Part shown: piece by piece, positions 17,572-26,997 of the stretch
Position numbering within the stretch: the stretch's first letter is position 1
How the letters are laid out: every line of letters starts with the position of its first letter
Assembly (NCBI RefSeq): GCF_013820765.1
Contig: NZ_JABJVM010000010.1
Coordinates: 1 to 64,000, forward strand
Reading direction: 5' to 3'
Length of the DNA: 64,000 nucleotides
Source: Paenilisteria rustica
GTDB taxonomy: Bacteria > Bacillota > Bacilli > Lactobacillales > Listeriaceae
The notes under the pieces: generated by a model
Seen by the model: only the letters and a program-made list of their open reading frames with translations
Databases searched by the model: none
What the model was told of the DNA's origin: nothing
Made by a program: the position numbers and the translations under genes

Positions 17572-17943
17572 ATGAAATTAGGTTTCGCACCGAAAGCATA
17601 TGTGTACGAGAAGCAAGACGCTAATAATTTTATTTTAAATATCGATACCGTTGAGACGATTCCGACGAATAATAATCAGACGAAAGTACTCATTACGATG
17701 GAAATCAAGAATAATGCAGGTAACACGCAAGATATCGGATCGATTGATTTTTGTTTGGCAGCAAACAAAGAGGTATACGATATTGACACGGATTCTAATG
17801 CATTCGGTCAACCAGTAAAAGCTGGCGAAACGATAATGGGCGATGTTACCTTTGTAATCCCAAGCAAGATAAAAAAAGCCAATTTAGCATACAAGCCGTC
17901 AGAAACTTGTTTAGCAGAATGGCATATATCGATTAAAAAATAA
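17572..17943 (+). CDS. DUF4352 domain protein without signal peptide
   Basis: 123 residues. It is clearly related to the preceding lipoprotein: YEKQDANN, TQDIGSIDF, SNAFGQPVKAGE and AEWHISIKK occur in the same order. It begins directly with the domain and has no signal sequence or lipobox. Start ATG 17572 has GAAGGGAAG upstream. Either it acts in the cytoplasm, or it is a duplicate that lost its leader. The reading frame is intact and the domain is well kept. Confidence 0.75.
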   Translation: MKLGFAPKAYVYEKQDANNFILNIDTVETIPTNNNQTKVLITMEIKNNAGNTQDIGSIDFCLAANKEVYDIDTDSNAFGQPVKAGETIMGDVTFVIPSKIKKANLAYKPSETCLAEWHISIKK

Positions 17944-17972
17944 ATGGTATGAAATAGAGAGGATGTTCCAAT

Positions 17973-19247
17973 TTGAAAATCACTGTTTTAGGTTTAGGTT
18001 ATATAGGTCTTCCAACCGCTGTAATGTTTGCGAATCACAATCAAGAGGTGCACGGAGTAGACGTGAATAAGCGAGTTGTAGCAGAGTTAAGCCAAGGTCG
18101 CGTTCATATTGAAGAACCTGGTTTGCAAGATGCGCTAAACGACGCACTACAAGCGAAAAAATTCGAAGTTGGCATGGAAGTGACGCCATCTGAGGTGTTC
18201 ATTATTTCCGTTCCAACACCAAACAACGATGATGCGCTAAAATCATGTAACCTTGATTACGTGAAGTCAGCAGTAAACATGGTATTGCCAGTACTCGAAA
18301 AAGGTAATACAATCATCGTCGAGTCGACAATTGCTCCACGTTCGATGGAAGATCATGTGCAGCCAATGCTCGAGGCAGAAGGATTTAACATCGGTGAGGA
18401 CATCTTCCTAGTTCATTGTCCAGAACGCGTATTACCAGGCCAAGTCTTACACGAACTCATTCACAACAACCGCATCATCGGCGGAATGACACCGGCTTGT
18501 ACGCAAAAAGGTAAAGAAATCTACAGTGTATTCGTTGAAGGTGAACTAATCGAAACGAGTGCATCCGCAGCAGAAATGTCCAAGCTGATGGAAAACACAT
18601 ATCGCGACGTCAACATTGCACTTGCCAATGAACTAGTCAAAATTTGTGATGAGCTAAGCATTGATTCTCTAGATGTTATCAAAATGGCTAATAAACATCC
18701 GCGTGTGAACTTACATTTACCAGGTCCCGGCGTTGGTGGACACTGTTTAGCGGTTGATCCATATTTTATCGCAGCAGAAGCTCCAACCGTTTCACCACTA
18801 ATCCAAACAGCTCGGAAAATCAACACAAGCATGCCAGAATTCGTCGTTCAAAAAGCCGAAGAAGCGCTTGAATACGAAGCGAACAAGAAAATTCTTGTGA
18901 TGGGACTAACATACAAAGGCGATATCGATGACATTCGTGAAAGTCCAGCAATGGAGATTTATGAAATGTTGAAGAACAATTCGCGCTATGAAGTTGTTGC
19001 ATATGACCCACACGTTCAGGCGGATTTTGTTGAAACGGACCTCAATACGGCAACGAATCAAGCTGATTTAGTATTAATTTTAACCGATCATAGTGAATTT
19101 AAATCACTACAACCTAGTGATTTCAAAAATACGAATGATGCCATGATTATCGACACAAAACATATTGCAGAAAAATATCAAGGTGCTGAAAATTACTATC
19201 ATTTGGGTAATATCTCAAAGGTTGGTCAGAAATTAGTGCACATTTAA
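17973..19247 (+). CDS. wecC: UDP-N-acetyl-D-mannosamine dehydrogenase-type enzyme (WecC-like)
   Basis: 424 residues, TTG start with GAGAGGATG upstream. An N-terminal Rossmann motif GLGYIGLPTA binds NAD. The catalytic Cys lies in GPGVGGHCLAVDPYF (~residue 258), and the C-terminal UDP-binding domain carries MGLTYKGDIDDIRESP. The LAVDPYF form resembles WecC/CapL enzymes, which oxidise UDP-ManNAc to UDP-ManNAcA, more than UDP-glucose dehydrogenases. It would supply an acidic amino sugar for a surface polymer. It is the first biosynthetic gene of the glycan cluster. Confidence 0.85.
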   Translation: MKITVLGLGYIGLPTAVMFANHNQEVHGVDVNKRVVAELSQGRVHIEEPGLQDALNDALQAKKFEVGMEVTPSEVFIISVPTPNNDDALKSCNLDYVKSAVNMVLPVLEKGNTIIVESTIAPRSMEDHVQPMLEAEGFNIGEDIFLVHCPERVLPGQVLHELIHNNRIIGGMTPACTQKGKEIYSVFVEGELIETSASAAEMSKLMENTYRDVNIALANELVKICDELSIDSLDVIKMANKHPRVNLHLPGPGVGGHCLAVDPYFIAAEAPTVSPLIQTARKINTSMPEFVVQKAEEALEYEANKKILVMGLTYKGDIDDIRESPAMEIYEMLKNNSRYEVVAYDPHVQADFVETDLNTATNQADLVLILTDHSEFKSLQPSDFKNTNDAMIIDTKHIAEKYQGAENYYHLGNISKVGQKLVHI

Positions 19248-19271
19248 AAAATGACTCAAAGGATGCGACCA

Positions 19272-20465
19272 ATGAAAAAAAAGATACTAATAATTACTCA
19301 AAATTTTTCTCCAGAGATTGGTAGCGCAGCGAATCGCATGAAAGGCGTCAGCGAAAATTTGAGTACTAATTATGATTTAACCATTTGGACAACGGCTCCG
19401 CAATATCCACGAAAAGATATTTACGATCAGTCAGAATTTCAACAAGAGGAATTAAAGAACGCGGAAGTAAAGCGAATTGCAACGAAAAATAAACGTTTCG
19501 AAAAAATCCTTTTCTTCCGTTTTTTATTATATTTAGAAGTGTTATGGAAACTTCTTCGGCTGGTTTGGGAGGATAAAAACGAGTATGACAGCATCTTAGT
19601 GACGACACCGCCTTTATCCATCCCAATCATCGGCTTGATTGCTAAACGGAAATTCAAATCTCGACTCATTGTTGACGTGCGTGATTTGTGGCCAGAAACG
19701 CTAAAAGCTGTCAAAGGCTTTTTCCCGAGGTGTATTCGTTATTTGGCTTATCCATTAGAACGGTTGATTTACCGACGCGCTGATAAAATTCTTGTGAATA
19801 GTGAAGGGTTTATCGATTATATTCGCCGTATTGTTGGCGATGAGAAGGAGATTTGTTTTATTCCGAACTCGCTAACAAAGAATGAGCTAATCGTTGAAAA
19901 ACAAGAAGTTGTAGATAATCAAGTTACGATTATTTATGCAGGAAATTTAGGTGTGGCGCAAGATTTGACGCTCTTTCTTTCTTTGGCCCACAGTTTTAAA
20001 GAACAGTCCGATGTCCGATTTTTAGTCATTGGCTACGGCATCCATTATAAACAAATGCAGCAGGATATTATCGATCGAGAACTGACGAATGTGGATATCA
20101 AGCCACCAGAACCACGAGAAAAAGTTTTTCAGCGTTTACTTAAGGCAGACATTGCATACATGGGATTGGATAAACATCCAGTATTCCAGACCGTAATTCC
20201 CGGAAAAGTCATTGACTACATGGGAGCCTCATTGCCGATTATTGGCGTTACATCAGGCTACTCTAAGAAAATTATTGAACAAGCCGGTGCGGGTGTTGTT
20301 ATCGAGAAAGACGGCGATTTTGAGATTCTTAAAAATACCGTCAAAGAATGGATTGAATCACCTGAAATACGGACGCAGCATGGGCAATGTGGTAAAAATT
20401 TTGCAATGGAACATTTTAATTGGGAGAAAAATAAAGAACCATTAGAAAGGATAGTTGCGAAATAG
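19272..20465 (+). CDS. glycosyltransferase family 4 (WbuB-like)
   Basis: 397 residues from ATG 19272, which has AAAGGA 9 bases upstream; ATG 19251 lies before that site and is not used. A GT-B fold is indicated by LIITQNFSPEIGSAANRM at the N-terminus (acceptor side) and, in the C-terminal half, YAGNLGVAQDL and VIPGKVIDYMGASLPIIG with the donor-binding acidic region. It should act on the cytoplasmic face, adding one sugar to a lipid-linked chain. It abuts the next glycosyltransferase gene. Confidence 0.85.
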   Translation: MKKKILIITQNFSPEIGSAANRMKGVSENLSTNYDLTIWTTAPQYPRKDIYDQSEFQQEELKNAEVKRIATKNKRFEKILFFRFLLYLEVLWKLLRLVWEDKNEYDSILVTTPPLSIPIIGLIAKRKFKSRLIVDVRDLWPETLKAVKGFFPRCIRYLAYPLERLIYRRADKILVNSEGFIDYIRRIVGDEKEICFIPNSLTKNELIVEKQEVVDNQVTIIYAGNLGVAQDLTLFLSLAHSFKEQSDVRFLVIGYGIHYKQMQQDIIDRELTNVDIKPPEPREKVFQRLLKADIAYMGLDKHPVFQTVIPGKVIDYMGASLPIIGVTSGYSKKIIEQAGAGVVIEKDGDFEILKNTVKEWIESPEIRTQHGQCGKNFAMEHFNWEKNKEPLERIVAK

Positions 20466-20467
20466 CG

Positions 20468-21709
20468 ATGAATAGTAGCGTAACGATGTTTGTATGGAAT
20501 GAATTCGAGAATGACGGACGCGTTTTGCGAGAATGCACGGCGCTTGAAGAGGCTGGATACGACACGACTTTACTTGCTCTTAGCAAAGACAAAACATTCA
20601 CCGAAAACTACTCCGATCAGTTGAAAATAAAACGTTTAGGTTCCCAGTTGCCAATCCTCACGAAAACATGGCAAAAAAGTCTCCTCTTTATTACTTTACT
20701 CCTCCTCATTTACTACCTCCCACTTCTCGCGATTGCTTTTATAAGTGTCTATGCTCTGCTTTATAAAACGAAAATTCGTTTCTTATACCGCAAAGTTGCC
20801 TTGATTTTCAAAATGATTTACTGGGGTTGGAAAGAAAATACGGATATATATCATGCTAATGATTTAAATACGTTACTCCAAGCCGTCATTTGTGGAAAGT
20901 GGTTGAGACGCAGAAAAGTATTGTTTGATTCGCATGAAGTGAATTTAAGTCGGTCGGGCTATGACTCATTCATATATCCGCTTGCCGAGAGTTTTCTATT
21001 ACGTTTTGTCGATCGAAGCATTCAGGAAAATCACACACGAGCCAAGTTTATTGAAAAAGTATATCATTTTTTACCAGATGTGATTTATAATTACCCGTTT
21101 TACCAAGCTGATATTGAGAACTCGGTGGATTTGCACAGTCAATTAGGACTCGCTGAAAATGAGCCGATTTTGCTTTATCAAGGTGGTTTGCAAAAGGATC
21201 GCGGGTTGGATAAATTGCTCGAAGCTGTGCCTTTTATCGAGCGTGGAACAGTCGTTTTCATCGGTGACGGTAAAATGAAGCCATACTTGGAGGAAGAGAC
21301 GAAGCGCAGAAATTTAGGTGATAAAGTCAAGTTTTTGGAGAAGGTTCCTGTTGAAGAATTGCCACGCTATACTCGAGATGCCTATCTTGGTTTTCAATTA
21401 CTAAACGATACGTGTTTCAATCATTATTCCGCGGCTTCTAACAAGCTTTTTGAATATTTAATGGCCGGAGTTCCCTTGGTTGCTTGCGATTTTCCAGAAA
21501 TAAGACAAGTTGTACGGGAGAATAAGGTCGGTATTGTTGTGAAGTCTGACGAGCCTACATCCATTGCCAAAGGAATTAATCAGCTAGTTGCAGATCCAGA
21601 AATGCGTGAAAAAATGCATCAAAACGCGCTGATAGCAAGAGAAAGATACAACTGGAACAACGAGAAAGTAAACTTTTTGAAAATTTATCAAAAGCTAGTA
21701 GAGGTGTAG
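20468..21709 (+). CDS. glycosyltransferase family 4 with a membrane hairpin
   Basis: 413 residues. N-terminal VWNEFENDGRVLRECTAL and C-terminal YQGGLQKDRGLDKL, FIGDGKMKPYLEEE and SNKLFEYLMAGVPLVA define a GT-B family 4 enzyme. A strongly hydrophobic stretch at about residues 75-100 could insert in or lie on the membrane. Start ATG 20468 follows the previous stop after 2 bases; the ribosome-binding site is weak, so translational coupling is likely. Confidence 0.83.
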   Translation: MNSSVTMFVWNEFENDGRVLRECTALEEAGYDTTLLALSKDKTFTENYSDQLKIKRLGSQLPILTKTWQKSLLFITLLLLIYYLPLLAIAFISVYALLYKTKIRFLYRKVALIFKMIYWGWKENTDIYHANDLNTLLQAVICGKWLRRRKVLFDSHEVNLSRSGYDSFIYPLAESFLLRFVDRSIQENHTRAKFIEKVYHFLPDVIYNYPFYQADIENSVDLHSQLGLAENEPILLYQGGLQKDRGLDKLLEAVPFIERGTVVFIGDGKMKPYLEEETKRRNLGDKVKFLEKVPVEELPRYTRDAYLGFQLLNDTCFNHYSAASNKLFEYLMAGVPLVACDFPEIRQVVRENKVGIVVKSDEPTSIAKGINQLVADPEMREKMHQNALIARERYNWNNEKVNFLKIYQKLVEV

Positions 21710-21716
21710 AGCCAAA

Positions 21717-22373
21717 ATGAAGGGTAATCAAGTTAAAAAATATGATAAAAAGCAGAAAAATAAACCGTCTAATAAATACCAAATCGAACTGGCAAAAGAG
21801 CAAATTCAGCTGGTTACAGAAGAAAATGAACAAATGAAGCAAAAATTAGATGCGGCGTTACAGGAAAATGAGCGATTGAACGAGAATTTGGAAGAAAGTG
21901 TGCATCACGAGATTTCGTTACGCGTTGAGATAAAAAGGCTAGCACAAGCGAATGAAGTCCAAGCTAAAGCACTTGAATCTGAAAAAAAAGAACATCTGAA
22001 ATGGAAAAATAAGTGTCAGGAAGTTCTTGCGATAAACGAAGAAATCAAGAATCAGCTCCGAAATGAAGCCGACCTGATGAATCAAATAAAAACAACACAA
22101 AAAGAACTGAATCAATACAAAGTCAAAACTTTCGATATCCTAGATAGCCAAAAAGGCGCATTGGCCGAACTAGTCACGGAATACGAACAGACGACTCAGA
22201 AAAGTAACCAATTAAAGAAAGAATTACTTAAAGTAAGAAAAGAACATGATGATGTAAACGAACGCTTGAACAAGTTGAGAGCGCGGCACAATCAATTAAT
22301 GAATACAAAAATGATGAAATGGACTGGAGCATATTGGAAATTAAGAAAAAAACTAAGATTAACGAGCAAATAG
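21717..22373 (+). CDS. coiled-coil protein, possible N-terminal part of a frameshift fusion
   Basis: 218 residues. After a basic N-terminus nearly all of residues 20-195 is predicted coiled coil (Glu/Lys/Gln/Leu heptads), ending in MKWTGAYWKLRKKL. A similar YWKLRKKL tail often comes just before glycosyltransferase domains in other Gram-positive proteins. The gene overlaps the next by 55 bases, and the codons AGA-AAA-AAA give a slippery A-AAA-AAA exactly where a -1 shift would join it to the downstream frame. It may be a separate scaffold or the leader of a fused enzyme. Confidence 0.72.
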   Translation: MKGNQVKKYDKKQKNKPSNKYQIELAKEQIQLVTEENEQMKQKLDAALQENERLNENLEESVHHEISLRVEIKRLAQANEVQAKALESEKKEHLKWKNKCQEVLAINEEIKNQLRNEADLMNQIKTTQKELNQYKVKTFDILDSQKGALAELVTEYEQTTQKSNQLKKELLKVRKEHDDVNERLNKLRARHNQLMNTKMMKWTGAYWKLRKKLRLTSK

Positions 22374-24514
22374 ACCTAGTACAATATACAATCAATAACT
22401 TTCAAAATGAATTAATGTCAGAACTTCATCCAGTATTTTTATCAGAGCAACAATTAAAAGAGGCAGCCAATTGGTGGTGCGTAAAAGACGAAGGATTGCA
22501 AGCTCAGACGGAGAATGGTGATTTAGTTTTCGTAAATGCGGATCAGCGTTCGAATTACACATCTTTTAGAGAAGAGAATGTAGCTTTTACACGGTATCCG
22601 CGCCATGAACTCAACGTTTTGGCAGAGGAAAGAATCGGAATTTTTGTGGAAGCTGAGCTAGAAGAAAAAATGTCAGTCAGAATCGCAGTTGTTGAATTCG
22701 ATGGTCGGAAAAAGACAACGACGACAATGGTGGACGTGAATAAGGAGACGCAGATTGTGTTGGGAGAAACAACGAAACATATCCGTTTAGCCTTAAAAAT
22801 TACTGGAAAAGGCATGATTCGACTGAAGAAAATGGCTTTTCATCGTGTTTTCAATCCTGTGAAAAGTCAGAAGCAACAAGTTATCACGCATAATCCGTTC
22901 CAAAGTTTGAAGAAGATTGAGGATTTAAAGATCGCATGTATTTTCGATGAATTCACGATGACGAGTTACCAAGAAGAAGTCGATTTAATCACGTTTACAC
23001 CGGAAAATTGGCAGACCGTTTTAGAAAATAATCCGCCGCATTTCTTGTTTGTAGAATCAGCGTGGCATGGTAATTTTGACGCTTGGCAATATAAAGTTGG
23101 GCGTTATGCGAACGAGGATCGACACGAGTTATTTGAATTGCTGGAATGGTGTAACGAGCGCAGCATCCCGACCGTCTTTTGGAACAAGGAAGATCCGATT
23201 CACTTTGATAAGTTCATTGATTCGGCGAAACGCTTTGATTATATTTATACGACGGATGCGAATCGGATTCCGGACTATGTGAAGCACGCGAAACATAAGA
23301 ATGTGTTTGCTTTGCCATTCGCAGCGGAGCCGAAGCACCATAACCCGGTTCAATTGGAAGAGCCACGAGAAGATGGCGTCTGTTTTGCAGGTTCCTATTA
23401 TGCGAATCGCCACGAAGAGCGGCGCGCGGTGATGGATCAAATGCTTGAAATCAGTGATGAATTTGGCTTGACCATCTATGATCGTAACTACGAACGCGAA
23501 GAACCAGAATTCCGTTTTCCGAAGCAGTTTGAGAAGAATGTGAAGGGAAGTCTCTCCTATAGCGAGATTGACAAGGCGTATAAAGGTTATCGCTTCATGC
23601 TGAATGTGAATAGCGTTATCCATTCGCCAACAATGTTCTCACGCCGCGTTTTTGAAGGCTTGGCGTCGGGTACACCGATTTTGAGTAGCTATTCAGAAGG
23701 TATTGATAAAATCTTTGGAAACCTTGTGATGATTGCCGAAAAACCTGAGGATCTGCGTGCACAAATGAAACACATCTCGGAGGACGATCATCTTTACCGC
23801 AAAAAATCACTCGAAGGAATTCGAGAAGTTTACGGTAAGCATACGTATAAACATCGCCTTCATTTCATGCTCCACAATATGGGAATTAAGTTGCCTGTAG
23901 AGGAAAAAGAAGTAACGGTGATTAGTCGTGCCGGTTCTGAGAAGGAAATCAAACAAGTAATTGAGGCCTTCTATAAACAGAGCTACCGTTCGAAAAAACT
24001 GATTCTATTGATTCAAAGTATCGATGATTTTAACGATATGAGTCATATTCTGAACACATATCAGGACGAAACAGTGTCGATTTATTTACTGGATTACATG
24101 AGAAATTATACGCAACTCAGCGAATTTATTGACTCGGAGTTCATTACAGTTTGGAATCAGCAGCATTTTTACGGGCGACATTACCTGCAAGATTTAATGA
24201 TTGCGGCAGTGTATACGGATGCCGATTTCATTGGGAAAAGTAGTTATTATACGAACAAAGACGAGACTTGTCAGGACGTCAATACTGATGATGAGTACCG
24301 TTTTGTAACGAATTTGAAATCGACACAAGCAATTCTGAGAACGAGATATACCTTCCGCAAAAACGTGAAGAGTTTGCTAGTCGACTTTATGCACGGTATC
24401 GATTTATCACCGCATATGAAACAGGGCGCGAAAATGTTCAGCGCTGATAAATATAATTTTATTGAAAACGGAAAACAGTTGGATGAAGCATCGTTTGTCC
24501 ACGTTGAAATTTAG
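22319..24514 (+). CDS. CgeB-like glycosyltransferase, second frame of a possible fusion
   Basis: Up to 731 residues from ATG 22319, which has no ribosome-binding site; later starts are also poor. The first 200 residues are beta-rich. Residues ~220-540 resemble the CgeB/DUF3880 glycosyltransferase family (FVESAWHGNFDAW, SIPTVFWNKEDP, CFAGSYYANR, FSRRVFEGLASGTPILSS). Residues ~545-720 look like a GT-A-type domain with a degenerate motif region. The missing start signals fit either translational coupling or entry by -1 frameshifting from the coiled-coil gene near 22350. Confidence 0.75.
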   Translation: MDWSILEIKKKTKINEQIDLVQYTINNFQNELMSELHPVFLSEQQLKEAANWWCVKDEGLQAQTENGDLVFVNADQRSNYTSFREENVAFTRYPRHELNVLAEERIGIFVEAELEEKMSVRIAVVEFDGRKKTTTTMVDVNKETQIVLGETTKHIRLALKITGKGMIRLKKMAFHRVFNPVKSQKQQVITHNPFQSLKKIEDLKIACIFDEFTMTSYQEEVDLITFTPENWQTVLENNPPHFLFVESAWHGNFDAWQYKVGRYANEDRHELFELLEWCNERSIPTVFWNKEDPIHFDKFIDSAKRFDYIYTTDANRIPDYVKHAKHKNVFALPFAAEPKHHNPVQLEEPREDGVCFAGSYYANRHEERRAVMDQMLEISDEFGLTIYDRNYEREEPEFRFPKQFEKNVKGSLSYSEIDKAYKGYRFMLNVNSVIHSPTMFSRRVFEGLASGTPILSSYSEGIDKIFGNLVMIAEKPEDLRAQMKHISEDDHLYRKKSLEGIREVYGKHTYKHRLHFMLHNMGIKLPVEEKEVTVISRAGSEKEIKQVIEAFYKQSYRSKKLILLIQSIDDFNDMSHILNTYQDETVSIYLLDYMRNYTQLSEFIDSEFITVWNQQHFYGRHYLQDLMIAAVYTDADFIGKSSYYTNKDETCQDVNTDDEYRFVTNLKSTQAILRTRYTFRKNVKSLLVDFMHGIDLSPHMKQGAKMFSADKYNFIENGKQLDEASFVHVEI
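22345..22356 (+). promoter_or_regulatory. candidate -1 ribosomal frameshift site
   Basis: A seven-A run gives the slippery heptamer A-AAA-AAA in the zero frame (codons AGA AAA AAA CTA). Slipping back one base continues as ACT AAG ATT AAC in the frame of the downstream glycosyltransferase. No clear downstream pseudoknot or strong upstream Shine-Dalgarno-like stimulator was identified by eye. Confidence 0.5.
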
Positions 24515-24529
24515 GAGGAAGATAACGCA

Positions 24530-26677
24530 ATGAGTGAACTACGAATTCTTTTGTACGGAGACATTGATTTAAACTTTATGGACGGCTCGGCGGTTTGGCT
24601 TACGTCAATCGCTCCCGTGTTGAGTTTAAACCCTCATATTCAAGTGGACCTGCTGCTTAAGGCGAAAGAGCAGAATGACCGACTGACAGATGCGCTGAAA
24701 AACAAACCGAATCTGCGTTTAATCCAACCGTTCGAAGCTTTCCCAGCCATGCCTTTTCAACAACCAACTCGCCTAAAAGTAGAGGAAGCTGTAGAAATCA
24801 TGGCAAAGTTAAACCAGGAAAAACCGTATGATCTTGTTATCGTGCGTGGCTTTGATTTAGTTCGCGAAGTCATGAAATACGAAGAGTTTCGTCATATTAC
24901 GGTGCCATATTTGACTGATTTCAAGCATGACGAACGTTCGACGCGAGAAGAAAGAGAAGATTTAACGCGGGTGTACAATCATTTCGACTATCTTTTCTTG
25001 CAGACAAAAGAGACAAAACAAGCGTTTATTGACTTAATTAAGGTGGACGGTAAAAAGATTCGCCTGCTGTATCCGATGGTGCCTGAATCGGAAAGCATTC
25101 CAACTTTCAGGAATAAGCATCATCGTCTGATTTACAGCGGGAAATTCCACGAAGATTGGCATACCGAAGAGATTATTTCCGCCACAAAAAAATTAGCAGA
25201 CATGGATTCGCGGATTCATACGCAGATCGTGGGCGACAAGTTCCAGGAACGTCTGCGCGAGAAAGAAACGCAACTTCGCATCAAAAAGGCGTTTAACGAA
25301 GAGGCGTCAATCGATTGGGTTGGAGCTGTTTCACGTGAGAAATGTCAAGAGTTGATTGAAGAAGCAGATGTCGGGATTAGCTGGCGCAGCGCTTCACTCG
25401 ATAATGATGACAGTGTCGAATTATCAAGTAAGTTGCTGGAATATGGCAGACTCGGCAAACCAGCTTTAGTCAGAAAAACGAAGATGCATGCCGATTTACT
25501 AGGCGCTGACTATCCGCTATTTGTGGACACAGAAGCCGATTTTATTCAAAAAACAGAGGCCGTTTTGAACGACGAAACATTGTATTTAAAAGCTGCCACG
25601 ATGATGTTTGAAGCGAGTCAGTATTTCACTTTTCAAGCTGCATATAATCGCTTAAAAGAATTTATCTGGTCTTTTGAAAAACGCAAAAAAAGAATTGTAT
25701 TTGCAGGTCATGATTTGAAATTTGCGACGATGATTATGAAACATTTTGAAGAACATCCAGATTTTGAAGTGATGACGGATGTTTGGCAATCGCACGAGAA
25801 ACACAGTGAGAAACATAGTAAGGCTTGCGTTGAATGGGCCGATATTATTTTCTGTGAATGGGGTCTGGGTAACGCTGTTTGGTATTCGAAACATAAGCAG
25901 CCGCATCAAGAACTCATCGTTCGGATGCATTTCCAAGAGAAGGATTTGAAGTTTCCACGTCTGATGGACGTCGATAATATCAACAAAATTATCGTGATTA
26001 CGCCTTACATGATGGAAGAATTTCAACGGATTTTCAAAATTCCGCGTCATAAAATGGTCTACATTGATAATTTACTAGATGCGGAGAAATTTGACCTTCC
26101 GAAAAAAGAGGGCAAGGAATTCCGACTCGGTATCTGTGGTATTTTGCCAGCGCGTAAACGGGTGGATTTGGCTGTGGATTTATTTGAACAGTTGTGGCAG
26201 CAAGATCATCGCTACCAATTGTCGATTAAGAGTAAGCATCCGAAAGACGTTTCATGGTTGATGGCTCGTGAGAAAGAGCGCGCATATTATGATGGCGTTT
26301 TTGAACGGATTGAGCAGGCTCCTTGGAAAGATAACGTTATTTTTGAGCCGCACGGTGATGATGTGAATGAGTGGATGAGCACGATTGGTTATTTGCTTTC
26401 GCCAAGTGATTATGAAGGTTCGCACGTCTCGGTTTCTGAGGCGATGGCGAGTGGCGCGGTACCAATTATTAGAGACTGGAAAGGTGCCGATACCGTCTAT
26501 CCGGAAATGTATATTGTGGATTCGCTTGACGACGCTATTTACTCAGTAGAACAGAACGGTTTCACGGCAAAAGAGATGCTAGATCGGAAGAATTTTGCGA
26601 CGAATAAATTTGATCGAAAACGTATTGTGCGGGAGATTGAGAGTTTAGTTTATGGAAGTATTAGAGAAGCGAGGTAG
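24530..26677 (+). CDS. tandem-domain glycosyltransferase (two GT-B units)
   Basis: 715 residues with two glycosyltransferase-like halves. Half one (~1-385) has YGDIDLNFMDGSAVWLTS and later SVELSSKLLEYGRLGKPAL. Half two (~390-715) has VFAGHDLKFATMIMKHF, LGICGILPARKRVDLAV and SPSDYEGSHVSVSEAM, a typical family 4 donor-site segment. Excellent ribosome-binding site TAGGAGGA. It probably adds two different sugars or polymerises a repeat in the surface glycan made by this operon. Confidence 0.8.
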   Translation: MSELRILLYGDIDLNFMDGSAVWLTSIAPVLSLNPHIQVDLLLKAKEQNDRLTDALKNKPNLRLIQPFEAFPAMPFQQPTRLKVEEAVEIMAKLNQEKPYDLVIVRGFDLVREVMKYEEFRHITVPYLTDFKHDERSTREEREDLTRVYNHFDYLFLQTKETKQAFIDLIKVDGKKIRLLYPMVPESESIPTFRNKHHRLIYSGKFHEDWHTEEIISATKKLADMDSRIHTQIVGDKFQERLREKETQLRIKKAFNEEASIDWVGAVSREKCQELIEEADVGISWRSASLDNDDSVELSSKLLEYGRLGKPALVRKTKMHADLLGADYPLFVDTEADFIQKTEAVLNDETLYLKAATMMFEASQYFTFQAAYNRLKEFIWSFEKRKKRIVFAGHDLKFATMIMKHFEEHPDFEVMTDVWQSHEKHSEKHSKACVEWADIIFCEWGLGNAVWYSKHKQPHQELIVRMHFQEKDLKFPRLMDVDNINKIIVITPYMMEEFQRIFKIPRHKMVYIDNLLDAEKFDLPKKEGKEFRLGICGILPARKRVDLAVDLFEQLWQQDHRYQLSIKSKHPKDVSWLMAREKERAYYDGVFERIEQAPWKDNVIFEPHGDDVNEWMSTIGYLLSPSDYEGSHVSVSEAMASGAVPIIRDWKGADTVYPEMYIVDSLDDAIYSVEQNGFTAKEMLDRKNFATNKFDRKRIVREIESLVYGSIREAR

Positions 26678-26686
26678 ATGAAATAG

Positions 26687-26983
26687 ATGGAGACGCAAAC
26701 AGTTATTCAAAACGTGGAAGTTTTTTTCACAGATGATTTTTTAGAGGCAAAAGTAATGCTAGAGAGTCCGCAAGAGGATTTAGTATACGCTTTTTATGTA
26801 TATAAAGTAGGCACAGCTGAGGCAATTTTTAAATCAGCTTACAAGAAATTCGATACGCACCGATTGGAAGTAACCGAGCCAGGTGCGTATAAAGTGAAAG
26901 CCTTTGTGAAAAATGTCAAAACAAAACAAACCGTGGCGCAAACAAGCAAGGCGGTCCAAAAAACAGTTGTAAAAGAATACTGA
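26687..26983 (+). CDS. small beta-rich (Ig/triple-Tyr-like) protein
   Basis: 98 residues with no signal peptide. The pattern LVYAFYVYKVG, then LEVTEPGAYKVKAFVKN looks like a single beta-sandwich domain. A similar module (CEFAYYIHQDG, IYSGMYQVRLFIRKDG) forms the first ~90 residues of the hydrolase-like protein at 27814, so this gene may be a free-standing copy of that domain. It is translationally close to both neighbours. Function unknown; a binding accessory for the adjacent enzyme is an inference. Confidence 0.65.
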   Translation: METQTVIQNVEVFFTDDFLEAKVMLESPQEDLVYAFYVYKVGTAEAIFKSAYKKFDTHRLEVTEPGAYKVKAFVKNVKTKQTVAQTSKAVQKTVVKEY

Positions 26984-26997
26984 AAGGAGCACGAAAC

